A program made the position numbers and the translations under genes. From the NCBI GenBank assembly GCA_017469025.1, contig JAFUHD010000020.1:1-32920 (forward strand): a stretch of DNA of 32,920 bases. The letters are read 5' to 3'. The notes below the pieces were generated by a model that was not told the origin of the DNA, ran no database searches, and saw only the letters and a list, made by a program, of their open reading frames with translations. Origin of the DNA: Clostridia bacterium. Its GTDB lineage: Bacteria; Bacillota; Clostridia; Christensenellales; Aristaeellaceae. Positions 25,554 to 32,919 of the stretch are shown here, in pieces. The first letter of the stretch is position 1. Each line of letters opens with the position of its first letter.

Positions 25554-26305
25554 ACGCGGATACGGTGAAACTGACTGTGAGAATGGTACTGCTCTTTTTC
25601 ACGCTGCTGACTGCCGGCGTGGCAGGTGCTGCCGAAACGGTAAATGCGGTAGATCTGTATCTGCCGTCCGATCCGTTTCATGGTGTTATGTGGTACGCCG
25701 ATGGTGCAGATGAATCCATTCTGGATATTCAGGAAACAGAATATGAGCATGCTTCGGAACTGGGGATGCCTGGGGAGGATGCTATTCAACGGTTTCATCT
25801 GTCAGGGCGGTCTTCGGGAACGACCAGCCTGCATCTTACCAAAACCAGCAGCGGGACAGCGCCCATGCCAGCACTGACCATGAACTACCGGATATCTGTT
25901 GATGATGCCGGGAATGTCATGATCCGGAGCGTGGAGGTTTTCGATACACCTGCTGCACCATCAGGCGGAATAAGGTCTTTTATTCTGTTTGATGGAAATG
26001 AATATGATTCTTCCAGACTGTATGGCTTTTACAAGGATGATTCCGGCAATTACTGGAAGGAGCTCGGATCAGGAGACACGGTCCCTGCAAGAACCAGACT
26101 TTCTGAGGAAGTGAAATCTCTTTTGGATGTGTATAATGTGTTCTCGTGGCAGGCAGACGAAGCTGCATGGATTCCAGGAGACGGTTTCATTTTGGAGATT
26201 TCATTTGAAAACGGATACATTTTCAGTCTGTCGGGCGAAGACAGGTGTCCGCCTGACTATCTTCCGATGCGCTATGCGCTCGAAGACCTGCTGATGACGT
26301 ATTAA
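25550..26305 (+). CDS. Small exported beta-rich protein of unknown function
   Basis: 251 residues with a likely signal peptide (residues 1-28: basic start, hydrophobic core VRMVLLFFTLLTAG, AGA cleavage region). The rest is rich in Gly, Ser and Thr and appears beta-stranded. The order PSDPFHGVMWYADG, GEDAIQRFHLSGRSSGTTSLHL and a following beta segment faintly recalls the chagasin (I42) cysteine protease inhibitor fold, but the NPTTG motif is absent, so this is only a suggestion. The start overlaps the preceding stop (ATGA). It is the last gene of the unit; a strong terminator follows. Confidence 0.65.
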   Translation: MNADTVKLTVRMVLLFFTLLTAGVAGAAETVNAVDLYLPSDPFHGVMWYADGADESILDIQETEYEHASELGMPGEDAIQRFHLSGRSSGTTSLHLTKTSSGTAPMPALTMNYRISVDDAGNVMIRSVEVFDTPAAPSGGIRSFILFDGNEYDSSRLYGFYKDDSGNYWKELGSGDTVPARTRLSEEVKSLLDVYNVFSWQADEAAWIPGDGFILEISFENGYIFSLSGEDRCPPDYLPMRYALEDLLMTY

Positions 26306-26308
26306 ACA

Positions 26309-26346
26309 GAATGGACTGCAGAAAATCTGCAGTCCATTTTTTATAT
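26309..26346. terminator. Terminator between convergent genes
   Basis: ATGGACTGCAGA (26311-26322) pairs perfectly with TCTGCAGTCCAT (26326-26337) over a 3-nt loop, followed by TTTTTT. It ends the plus-strand unit. The symmetry and the overlap with the stop codon of the minus-strand gene suggest some bidirectional action. Confidence 0.88.
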
Positions 26347-26865
26347 ACTTTTGTTCCACTGCTGGGAGAGCGTACTGTCTGAAACAGGAATGCGTGAGCG
26401 GAGTAGTTCAAGTACTGTGGCATATTCCTTCGGAGCAGCATATATGCTGAAGTGCATCTCCTGACCGGTCAGTGTAATCTGGTGTTTTCCGGCATCTGTA
26501 CTGATCTGTTTAATAGATGCAATGGAATATTTTCGGCAGCGAATGTTTTTAAGCCTGCATGGAAGGAATGGAACAACGGGGAAGGTTTGAAGAATGGTGA
26601 TTTCCAGTCTGTCCATGGAATAGGACACATGACTGCAGTAGCCATCCATAAAGGCAGAGATCATGGCCAGAAAAAGGAGAAAGACAAGAAGGACTGCAGT
26701 CACTGTCAGAAAAAGAAACGCACCTGTTGCTGAATCAGTCAGGAGACAACCGAGGGACAGTGAAAAAGTCAGGATAACAGATACTGTAAGAGCTGTACGT
26801 GCCCATGCAGCTTGTCTGTACATGTTGTGTACATATCCCCAGCAGATATGATCCCGGGCTTCCAT
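26341..26865 (-). CDS. Small two-helix membrane protein with PH-like C-terminus
   Basis: 174 residues. Two hydrophobic segments at about 23-42 and 48-72 are joined by a short loop, and the C-terminal half (about 75-165) is a soluble beta-rich domain (RLEITILQTF, IKQISTDAGKHQITLTG, then a final helix KEYATVLELLRSRI). This layout resembles the bacterial PH or YcxB-like proteins of Firmicutes, though the match is by architecture. GGAGG lies 7 nt before the ATG on the minus strand. No partner is evident; it is separated from the exported protein genes by a terminator. Confidence 0.65.
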   Translation of the reverse strand: MEARDHICWGYVHNMYRQAAWARTALTVSVILTFSLSLGCLLTDSATGAFLFLTVTAVLLVFLLFLAMISAFMDGYCSHVSYSMDRLEITILQTFPVVPFLPCRLKNIRCRKYSIASIKQISTDAGKHQITLTGQEMHFSIYAAPKEYATVLELLRSRIPVSDSTLSQQWNKSI

Positions 26866-26921
26866 TAGATCACCTCCATACCAGCACTGTGAACCAGACA
26901 GGAACGACAGTTTTGCATGTG

Positions 26922-26956
26922 TTAAAGAAAGAACAGAACCGGTGGTTCTGTTCTTT
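26922..26956 (-). terminator. Terminator of the exported protein genes
   Basis: On the minus strand AAAGAACAGAACC (26944-26956 region) pairs with GGTTCTGTTCTTT (26928-26940) over a 3-nt loop and is followed by CTTT. It lies 10 nt after the stop of the 26967-28412 gene and before the start of the small membrane protein gene. Confidence 0.8.
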
Positions 26957-26966
26957 TGGGCAAAAC

Positions 26967-28412
26967 TCAGCGGATATTCCAGTAGTAGTACTCTACATCG
27001 TTATCATCAACTTCTTCGGAAGGGCCTTCGGTGAAGTTGACCCGTTTAATACCGCAGTAGACAGTTTTTATTTTGCTTCTGTCAGGAAGTAGAATATAGT
27101 CGGAGTAGGCTGTAACGCCGCGCGCAATCTGACGGTTGGTCTGCCACGTATAGTTTCTGCTGTAAATGGGATCGCCCCAGTCATCTACTGCATACAGGTA
27201 GAGTACAAAGGACTTGACCTGACGTGTCTTGGCCAGGACTTCGAAACGGATATTCAGCATATCGCCAGGTTTCTTTTCCCATGTAGCCCACATACGGTCC
27301 GAAAATGCCATACTGGTGATGCCGTAGAAGGTCTTTTCGGAACGTGATGAGGAACTGGAATTGGTTGCCGGCTTTGGTGTCGCAATAGGCCTGACAGTTG
27401 GTTTCGCTGTCGGTTTGGCAGTCGGCGTTGCATTAGGCGTTGGATACGGCGTGAAAGAGGGGACGGATTCAAGGGAAATGGTTACATTTTTCCGGGTTCC
27501 CAGTACTTCATGATTGCTGGCGTTTGTTACGACAATATCAAATGTGGCTTCCTTTGAATTGCAGGCAGCACGTATGGCGGCGTCTGTTTCAGGTTTCAGG
27601 AGAAAGAATTCGTCTTCTTTGTCAGTTCCGTTCCTGATGCTATAAGCACCCAGCCCAACCACTGCAACGCCGTTAATGGATGCATTCGGCAGGGTAATGT
27701 TGATCTGATGACCGGACTGATTGATGACATGAACACCGAGGCGAATGTTGGCCGGATAACTTGGAGAAAGGCTTGGACGCATGCTGGTGATTTCAAAGAA
27801 AACGCCGCCTTCGTCGTAGACATAGTTTCCTGTGTTTCCGGAAACGGTTTCTGCCTTGGGGGCGGAGGCAGTACCGTTCAGCGCGTAATAGTTTGGATCC
27901 GGCTGATAGCTGGCAACAGCCTGTTCAAGGGCAGCAATGGTTTTATCACCCCTGCCCTGGATATACTTCGCAGTGAAGACAACGGTATGACCGTCCTGTA
28001 CATCATACAGACGGAGCATATCGATAATATACCCCTGAAGTTTGTAGGAATACAGTGCGGCGGCCTGCATCTGCCGTCCGGCAATGGAATAGTTTTCGTA
28101 TTCCTTAAATGAGACCAGATCATTTCCATAGGATTTTTTGATCCGCGGCGTATACTGTTCGTGTACGTAGTCTGCGACATCGACAATCCAGTCCTCCGAA
28201 CGGAAAACCAGAACATACGGGATACTGCCGCTGTGATCTGTGTAGATAGTGACGCCGTTGGAACTGTCGAATGTCCAGGTGTTGGCAGAGTCAGTCAGCA
28301 CAGAAAACTGCTGTTCCGGGCAACTGATGATTTGTGTATCGGCAGCCTGTGCGGCAGTGAAGATGCAAAGGGCAGCCAGCATAATAAGTATGAGACAGAT
28401 CCGTTTCTTCAT
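26967..28412 (-). CDS. Exported protein: shared N-terminal domain, central domain, Thr/Pro/Lys linker, C-terminal beta domain
   Basis: 481 residues. A signal peptide (1-23) is followed by a domain of about 140 residues (CPEQQFSVLTDSANTWTF to ALEQAVASYQPD) that is related to the two repeats in the neighbouring exported protein (IPYVLVFRSEDW, YTPRIKKSYG, FKEYENYSIAGRQ). Next comes a beta-rich central domain (about 190-335), then a low-complexity linker of TP/KP repeats (about 340-375) and a C-terminal beta domain of about 100 residues. No enzymatic motif is seen and no anchor (LPXTG, choline-binding or transmembrane) at the end. AAGGAGG lies before the ATG. It is downstream of the paralogue, probably co-transcribed, with 42 nt between them. 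Function unknown; likely an envelope or secreted factor. Confidence 0.75.
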   Translation of the reverse strand: MKKRICLILIMLAALCIFTAAQAADTQIISCPEQQFSVLTDSANTWTFDSSNGVTIYTDHSGSIPYVLVFRSEDWIVDVADYVHEQYTPRIKKSYGNDLVSFKEYENYSIAGRQMQAAALYSYKLQGYIIDMLRLYDVQDGHTVVFTAKYIQGRGDKTIAALEQAVASYQPDPNYYALNGTASAPKAETVSGNTGNYVYDEGGVFFEITSMRPSLSPSYPANIRLGVHVINQSGHQINITLPNASINGVAVVGLGAYSIRNGTDKEDEFFLLKPETDAAIRAACNSKEATFDIVVTNASNHEVLGTRKNVTISLESVPSFTPYPTPNATPTAKPTAKPTVRPIATPKPATNSSSSSRSEKTFYGITSMAFSDRMWATWEKKPGDMLNIRFEVLAKTRQVKSFVLYLYAVDDWGDPIYSRNYTWQTNRQIARGVTAYSDYILLPDRSKIKTVYCGIKRVNFTEGPSEEVDDNDVEYYYWNIR

Positions 28413-28454
28413 AAAGGTTCCTCCTTGTTGTTCATATCACAAATGGCCGGGAGG

Positions 28455-30515
28455 CTATTTGGTGATGTAGTAATCAACGCTTTCCAGATAGTATTTCTGT
28501 GAGCTGCTGTCAATCAGCTGAAGATTTGAGTTGCTGTATTCCTGACGATGCAGATTATAGCTGTCATAAAATCCTGTTTCTGCGCGGTAAACTTCACCGG
28601 TCTCCGGGTCATAGAGGCGGTCGTAACCTAGAATGGCATCGCTCATTTTCTGGGAACTGATGTCATAGGATGTCTGTCTTGCTGACCAGGCGCTGACCAT
28701 GGCATCATGTGCTGCCTGCATCTGATTTCCATAGTCAAGCAGTGCCTGTGTCTGGCTATATGTAAGATCTGCAGCTGCACTTACATAGCTGCGTGTGAAG
28801 CTGAACGAACTGAGACATTCCGTCAGGACAGGTTCCAGTTCGGCAAGCTCACCCATCGGGCAGGTTACTCCCATAAACATATGCACTGTATAGCCCCAGG
28901 TATCAACACCATTCATATAGTACTGAAGTTCATCTGTCGGCTGTGCAGTGACCAGACCTTCACACGCCTGTCCGGCAGAGTCCTTAAAGTTGATGCGTGC
29001 AATGACATTTTCCCTACATGACGCGGGACAGGGAAGAGAACTGGGCTTTTTTTCAAGGATGCTGGCCTGATGAATGTCGGGGAATACCTTTGGTGTGATG
29101 GTGACACCGCTGTCAGCATACTTTGCGGCATATTCTAGCGCGTCCGGAATGGCATCCAGAAAACCGGCGAGAGTACAGCTTTTCATCACGAGTGCATCTG
29201 CATAGTACCGGTAGAGGTAGGCGCCGCCGGCGACGAGCTGCTGATACAGTGATTTGGCTGCCTGAGATTTGAGGAATGGTTCCATTTTCAGAGCCATGAA
29301 GATTGTTCTGTTTGGACTGGCTGGGTCCCATACCTTAATGCAGAATGTCATAAACTCACTTGCTGTCATGACTTTCCAGTTGGCTGGGACTTTCATGGAA
29401 AACCGCTTGTCGGAAACAGAAGTGGTTCTGGAAACAATAGGCGTACTGGACGTGAGCTTCAGTTCCCGTGTGCCTGTTGTTGCTGATCCTGCGGCAGACG
29501 AAGAACCGTTTGTTCCGCCGGATCCGGCTGTGTCCGGTGTATAGTACCGGACAGCGGTATCCAAAGCCGCCATCGTTATCTCACGTTCGCTGTTAACATA
29601 ACGCGCATCGTATTCAACGTCCTGATCATCCCGTACTTCATACAGATGCAGCTGGTTTATGGTTGAACCGGAGGCTCCCTTATAGATATAGGCTGCGCCG
29701 AAAAGGCGTTTGCCGCCTGTGTCGTAGTACTCATAGTGCGTGGTGCCGACCAGCCTAGATCCATAGGCTTCCCGCATACGGCCGGTATAGTCATCACGAA
29801 TATAAGCTGACGGATCGCTGACGTCTGTTTTGCGCCGCCAGATGAGAATATTCGGTACATATCCGGGCTCGTCCAGCCAAATGCGCAGCCCGTTGTTTTC
29901 CTGGAAAGTGGCTGATTTGCCGGCAGGCATCCTGGTGGAGAAGCCCTGTTCGGCACAGTGGACTGTCTCAAGCGCTTGAGAGCCAGCGCTGCTGTTATCC
30001 GGAGTATAGTATCTGACGGCAGCATCCAGTGCGGCAAGCGTCGTCTCCCGTTCGCTGTTCAGGTAACGGGCGTTGTATTCAACGTCCGGTTCACCGCCCC
30101 GGATTTCATAGAGATGAAGCTGGTTTATGTTGGAGCCGGATGACGACTTGTATATGTAAGCAGCGCCAAGAAGCCGCTTGCCGCCAATGTCATAGTATTC
30201 GTACTGTGTAGTGCCGATCAGTTTCGTCCCATATTGTTTTTTCATATAGTCGGTATATTCATCGCGCACATAAACAGCCGGGTCTTCAAGATCTTCACTG
30301 CGAACCCAGATGAGAACATTGGGAACATAGCCTGGTTCATCCAGCCAGATGCGCAGCCCGTTTCCTGTCTGGAATGTCGTGGCTTTTCCTGCAGGCATTT
30401 TTGTGGAATAGCCCTGTTCATCGCAGTGAATATCCACCAGTGCCTGTTCAGCCACTGCGGATGCTGCCAGCAGAAAAATGAGTACAACAACCGGCAAAAT
30501 GAGAATGCGTTTCAT
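28455..30515 (-). CDS. Exported protein with two tandem copies of the shared domain
   Basis: 686 residues from the ATG at 30515, which follows GAGGAGG by 7 nt and gives a clean signal peptide (MKRILILPVVVLIFLLAASA); an upstream in-frame start is not needed. Two domains of about 145 residues follow, each containing GLRIWLDEPGYVPN, YEYYD.GGKRL.GAAYIYK and NQLHLYE, joined by a short spacer. After a Ser/Gly/Thr linker comes a larger alpha/beta region (about 360-600) and a helical tail rich in Tyr and Gln (SYDISSQKMSDAILGYDRLY). No known enzyme motif was found. The gene is preceded by leader repeat copies C1 and C2, so its expression may be controlled by them. Confidence 0.78.
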   Translation of the reverse strand: MKRILILPVVVLIFLLAASAVAEQALVDIHCDEQGYSTKMPAGKATTFQTGNGLRIWLDEPGYVPNVLIWVRSEDLEDPAVYVRDEYTDYMKKQYGTKLIGTTQYEYYDIGGKRLLGAAYIYKSSSGSNINQLHLYEIRGGEPDVEYNARYLNSERETTLAALDAAVRYYTPDNSSAGSQALETVHCAEQGFSTRMPAGKSATFQENNGLRIWLDEPGYVPNILIWRRKTDVSDPSAYIRDDYTGRMREAYGSRLVGTTHYEYYDTGGKRLFGAAYIYKGASGSTINQLHLYEVRDDQDVEYDARYVNSEREITMAALDTAVRYYTPDTAGSGGTNGSSSAAGSATTGTRELKLTSSTPIVSRTTSVSDKRFSMKVPANWKVMTASEFMTFCIKVWDPASPNRTIFMALKMEPFLKSQAAKSLYQQLVAGGAYLYRYYADALVMKSCTLAGFLDAIPDALEYAAKYADSGVTITPKVFPDIHQASILEKKPSSLPCPASCRENVIARINFKDSAGQACEGLVTAQPTDELQYYMNGVDTWGYTVHMFMGVTCPMGELAELEPVLTECLSSFSFTRSYVSAAADLTYSQTQALLDYGNQMQAAHDAMVSAWSARQTSYDISSQKMSDAILGYDRLYDPETGEVYRAETGFYDSYNLHRQEYSNSNLQLIDSSSQKYYLESVDYYITK

Positions 30516-30522
30516 GCAGGAG

Positions 30523-30609
30523 CCTCCTCTAATGATGTAGTTGTGATTTAGACACGATATCAATCGCTGCAATCATTATGTGACAAACCGGTACAAAATG
30601 CTGGACCAT
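30523..30609 (-). repeat. Leader repeat copy C2, minus strand
   Basis: 87 nt ending in the ribosome binding site AGGAGG of the exported protein gene. The outer pair is AATGAT with ATCATT, both changed relative to AATGAC/GTCATT, which is a compensatory change. The first hairpin is imperfect (two mismatches). The 26-codon frame is open from ATG 30609 to TAG 30529, although most changes from copy D3 alter amino acids. Confidence 0.78.
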
Positions 30610-30675
30610 CTCCCTGCAATGACACAGTTTACAACGGCAGTCATGCTGTTTTGACAGTCTGGTGCTGGATCTGCC
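30610..30675 (-). repeat. Leader repeat copy C1, minus strand, shortened
   Basis: A 66-nt degenerate copy directly before C2. It keeps CCAGCACCAGACTGTCAAA, the pair ATGAC/GTCAT (with GTGTCATTGCAGGGAG) and the terminal GGGAG, but lacks the GTGC inner hairpin and has no complete 26-codon frame. CTGT-CAAA-ACAG forms a small hairpin. Confidence 0.6.
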
Positions 30676-30740
30676 TATTAAAAATCTGAAAACTGGCCGA
30701 ACGGGTCTCAGACAGGAAAGAAAACACAGGAGGAAACATG

Positions 30741-30872
30741 ATGAGACCCATTCCTGTACCAGTGGGATCATTATGGAAAACTTTATTAAAAGATACAAGC
30801 TCAGCAGGGCAAAATGGCAGGTTAGTTTTAGATCAGGTCCTGAAATTCGGGGCTTTTCAGCTGTACCGGTAA
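30741..30872 (+). CDS. Candidate small protein (43 residues)
   Basis: On the plus strand ACAGGAGG is followed 6 nt later by ATGATG and an open frame of 43-44 codons starting MRPIPVPVGSLWKTLL and ending FQLYR at 30872. A possible promoter (TTGACA at 30651, TATTAA after 19 nt) lies upstream, inside the minus-strand leader. GGGTCTCA and TGAGACCC flank the ribosome binding site as an inverted repeat. It is antisense to no gene, only to the leader region. I recognise no family; it could be chance, and no terminator with a T tract follows on this strand. Confidence 0.25.
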   Translation: MRPIPVPVGSLWKTLLKDTSSAGQNGRLVLDQVLKFGAFQLYR

Positions 30873-30892
30873 AGCAGACCGGCAGAGTTATG

Positions 30893-30927
30893 ACAGAAAA
30901 AAAGGCAGAACACAAAATGTGTTCTGC
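30893..30927 (-). terminator. Rho-independent terminator of the glycosidase gene
   Basis: On the minus strand GCAGAACACA pairs with TGTGTTCTGC (30905-30914 with 30918-30927) over a 3-nt loop and is followed by CTTTTTTT. It lies 36 nt after the stop at 30963. Confidence 0.88.
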
Positions 30928-30962
30928 GATGAACAGACCGCGGAAATGTGTTTTGAGGGGTG

Positions 30963-32402
30963 TCATGGTTCAATTGGAACGGTTGACAGGACAGTCCCGT
31001 CCTGATGGCAGATAACACGTATGCCGCCGGTAAATGTCTTCTCTGTCTTGTTATCTATCCGGATGACAGCTTTCTGACCGTCATTTTCAAGGCTGTAGCA
31101 GTGCCCAAAGCAGTCTGCGGCAGTGCTGCAGGGATTACCGGTGCCAAGACTGAACCATATCTGATTTCGGTGGGGACTGATTCCCCAGCGATGGGCAATG
31201 TATTCAAGACATGCCAGCATTGTAGGACCATATGCATCCTGTACCGGCTCGCCTGTGCCTGATTTGACCGGCTGATGTGTAACGGCATGCACCAGCGATG
31301 GCATACGGGTGAACGGATCAAACTGCTGTGTGAACCGATATCCACCGTCTGCCACGGCAGAAAGGAGGTGCTTTCCGAGCGCTGTCACCAGAGTGTGATA
31401 TCCATATCGTTCAAGAGCTGTAATGGCGCGCTGGTAGGTAAGTCCTTCCGGCTGTCCGCTCCAGTTGTTTTCAGGCTGGTTTCGGAATGCAGGATCATTT
31501 GCGGCAACGCTTGGCAGGGGTATCGGTGTCCAGAACTCGTCCGGATTCAGCAGATGACGGCGAACAAATGTATCCGCCATATCCGGTGAAAAAGAGCCCC
31601 AGTACATACAGCGGAGGGGATTGTGACAGAGAATTGGAATGACGCGGCCGTACTTATCCCGGTCATAACAGGTGCCTGCCGACGCATCCCAGAGACGGGT
31701 ATGGATGGCCTCTGCCACCTCATCGGAACGCCGCTTCCAGTGTACGGCTTCACCTTCATTGTGTTCAATGCGTGCGATTTCTGCAAGCGCAGCCCGGCTC
31801 GCGTATGACCAGCTCATTACGTCCATGGATGCCATGGGAACGATGGAGGCGTCTTCCGGCGGATTGTCTTCACTCCACCAGCATGGTGCATCCGCATAAC
31901 GTACGGCAAGATCTTCGCCGGTGTCATATACGCAGAAAGATTCAAGAATGCCGTCATGATTGCTGTCCCGGGTACGCCAGAGACATTCATCAAAACGGCG
32001 AAGTGTATCCTTCAGCCGGTTGAGATAATTTCTGTCCTCTCCGGTCAGATAATACAGATCCAGGGCGGGATCCGGAAAGCAGAATCCCTGGTATTTGTTG
32101 AACTGGGGTTCGATCTGCCCATCCGGATGGTATTCGATGGATCCTGGCAGACGGCCGTCTGCCCGCTGGAAGTCCATAAACATGGCAACATTGTTTTTTG
32201 CTGCTTCCAGATTCCGCAGGGCGTACATGACGCCGCCCATCGGCTGTGTCTCCAGCCATATTTTTTCATATCCGCCGCCCTCCACCAGAACCGTCCGCTG
32301 GCCGAACCGTCTGAGATTAGTGAGACACCTGGCTTCGGCGGTATCATAGATTCGCTTTATGACCGGATCCTTACACTGAAAACGGATGCTGGTTTCAGAC
32401 AT
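30963..32402 (-). CDS. GH63-like (alpha/alpha)6-barrel glycosidase, mannosylglycerate/mannosyl-oligosaccharide glucosidase family
   Basis: 479 residues without a signal peptide, so it likely acts on sugars taken into the cell. Features are EGGGYEKIWLETQPMGG and ALRNLEAAKNNVAMFMDFQRADGRLPGS near the N-terminus, then DPALDLYYLTGEDR, SNHDGILESFCVYDTGED with ADAPCWW, and NNWSGQPEGLTYQRAITALERYG, PVQDAYGPTMLACLEY near the C-terminus. This set fits the MGH1-like/GH63 and GH37 clan of inverting alpha-glycosidases. The substrate cannot be read. A small beta domain ends the protein (about 415-479). AGAGGAG precedes the ATG, and a promoter lies at 32473-32501. It is monocistronic. Confidence 0.75.
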   Translation of the reverse strand: MSETSIRFQCKDPVIKRIYDTAEARCLTNLRRFGQRTVLVEGGGYEKIWLETQPMGGVMYALRNLEAAKNNVAMFMDFQRADGRLPGSIEYHPDGQIEPQFNKYQGFCFPDPALDLYYLTGEDRNYLNRLKDTLRRFDECLWRTRDSNHDGILESFCVYDTGEDLAVRYADAPCWWSEDNPPEDASIVPMASMDVMSWSYASRAALAEIARIEHNEGEAVHWKRRSDEVAEAIHTRLWDASAGTCYDRDKYGRVIPILCHNPLRCMYWGSFSPDMADTFVRRHLLNPDEFWTPIPLPSVAANDPAFRNQPENNWSGQPEGLTYQRAITALERYGYHTLVTALGKHLLSAVADGGYRFTQQFDPFTRMPSLVHAVTHQPVKSGTGEPVQDAYGPTMLACLEYIAHRWGISPHRNQIWFSLGTGNPCSTAADCFGHCYSLENDGQKAVIRIDNKTEKTFTGGIRVICHQDGTVLSTVPIEP

Positions 32403-32472
32403 ATGCTGTCTCCTCTGGTATCTTATTTTTTAGGGGGCTGTCAGGTCAGAATGCGGTAAGGTTGACGGGATT

Positions 32473-32501
32473 ATTCTAACAAACCGCACTGACAAATCAA
32501 A
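32473..32501 (-). promoter_or_regulatory. Promoter of the glycosidase gene
   Basis: Minus strand: TTTGAT (-35), 17 nt, TAGAAT (-10), about 71 nt before the start codon. The -35 borders the long inverted repeat at 32508-32580, which lies directly upstream and could bind a regulator. Confidence 0.55.
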
Positions 32502-32507
32502 TGTGCA

Positions 32508-32580
32508 AAATTTTTGCGCATTTTTTTCGTTTGATCAGGCTTGAAATATCGGCATTCGCAGCCTGAATGCGCAAAAATTT
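32508..32580. repeat. Long interrupted inverted repeat upstream of the glycosidase
   Basis: Arms AAATTTTTGCGCATT (32508-32522) and AATGCGCAAAAATTT (32566-32580) are perfect complements of 15 nt. A second nested pair CAGGCT (32536-32541) and AGCCTG (32560-32565) continues the helix. It could be an operator with two widely spaced half-sites or a transcript hairpin. The core TTTTTGCGCA/TGCGCAAAAA is a plausible regulator half-site for sugar control, which is inference. Confidence 0.6.
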
Positions 32581-32658
32581 CGCTTCTTCCATTGGCAAAT
32601 GGGCAACATTATACTTGTACCAGCAACGAAAAAGAGGCTGAATGCCAGCCCGGAGGAG

Positions 32659-32747
32659 AGGATCCGGCGCAAGCCGCTGGTTTGTCAAATCATGACGACT
32701 GCGATTGATACGGTGCCGAAAGCACGACTATGTCAATAAAGAAGGAG
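32659..32747 (+). repeat. Leader repeat copy D1, changed first hairpin
   Basis: The first of three head-to-tail copies at the right edge. The first hairpin is CCGGCG-CAAGC-CGCTGG (32664-32680): relative to the CCAGCA...TGCTGG form, two positions changed while pairing was kept, one as a full compensatory change. The peptide frame loses its start codon here. The outer pair is TGAC/GTCA, and the copy ends in AAGAAGGAG. A possible promoter -10 (TATACT, 32610-32615) lies upstream. Confidence 0.75.
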
Positions 32748-32832
32748 ATGGCCCAGCACTTCATGCTGGTTTGTCAAACAATGACATCTGCTTTGATCCG
32801 GTGCCGAAAGCACGACTATGTCATTAAAGGAG
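32748..32832 (+). repeat. Leader repeat copy D2
   Basis: 85 nt. CCAGCA/TGCTGG, AATGACA/TGTCATT and GTGC/GCAC are all intact. A one-base loss (ATCTGCTTTGATCCGG) breaks the 26-codon frame while leaving every helix, which favours RNA over peptide function. Confidence 0.8.
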
Positions 32833-32919
32833 ATGGCCCAGCATTTCATGCTGGTTTGTCAAATTATGACAACTGCAATTGATACGGTGCCGAAAGCACG
32901 ACTATGTCATTAAAGGAGG
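32833..32919 (+). repeat. Leader repeat copy D3, next to an unseen gene
   Basis: The last copy before the window edge, ending in AAAGGAGGA. GGAGG appears where a gene must follow, whereas internal copies end in AAAGGAGATGG. All three helices are perfect, and the 26-codon frame is open. The downstream gene lies outside the window. Confidence 0.8.

Noticed and set aside
25550..26305. Firm assignment of the exported protein as a chagasin-type protease inhibitor.
   Set aside because: The segment order is suggestive, but the NPTTG loop and the RPW motif are not present.
30529..30966. A 145-codon minus-strand frame running through the C leader.
   Set aside because: It has no ribosome binding site at its start, a composition unlike the neighbouring proteins, and crosses the glycosidase terminator; only its last 26 codons coincide with the leader repeat frame.
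30662..31015. A 117-codon plus-strand frame over the same interval.
   Set aside because: It runs through a minus-strand terminator and into the glycosidase coding region, is rich in Arg/Lys/Ser without any family signal, and has no ribosome binding site at its first codon.
32659..32919. The regular 86-nt tandem units could be a CRISPR array.
   Set aside because: There is no repeat/spacer alternation; the whole unit repeats, each unit ends in a ribosome binding site, and no cas genes are present.
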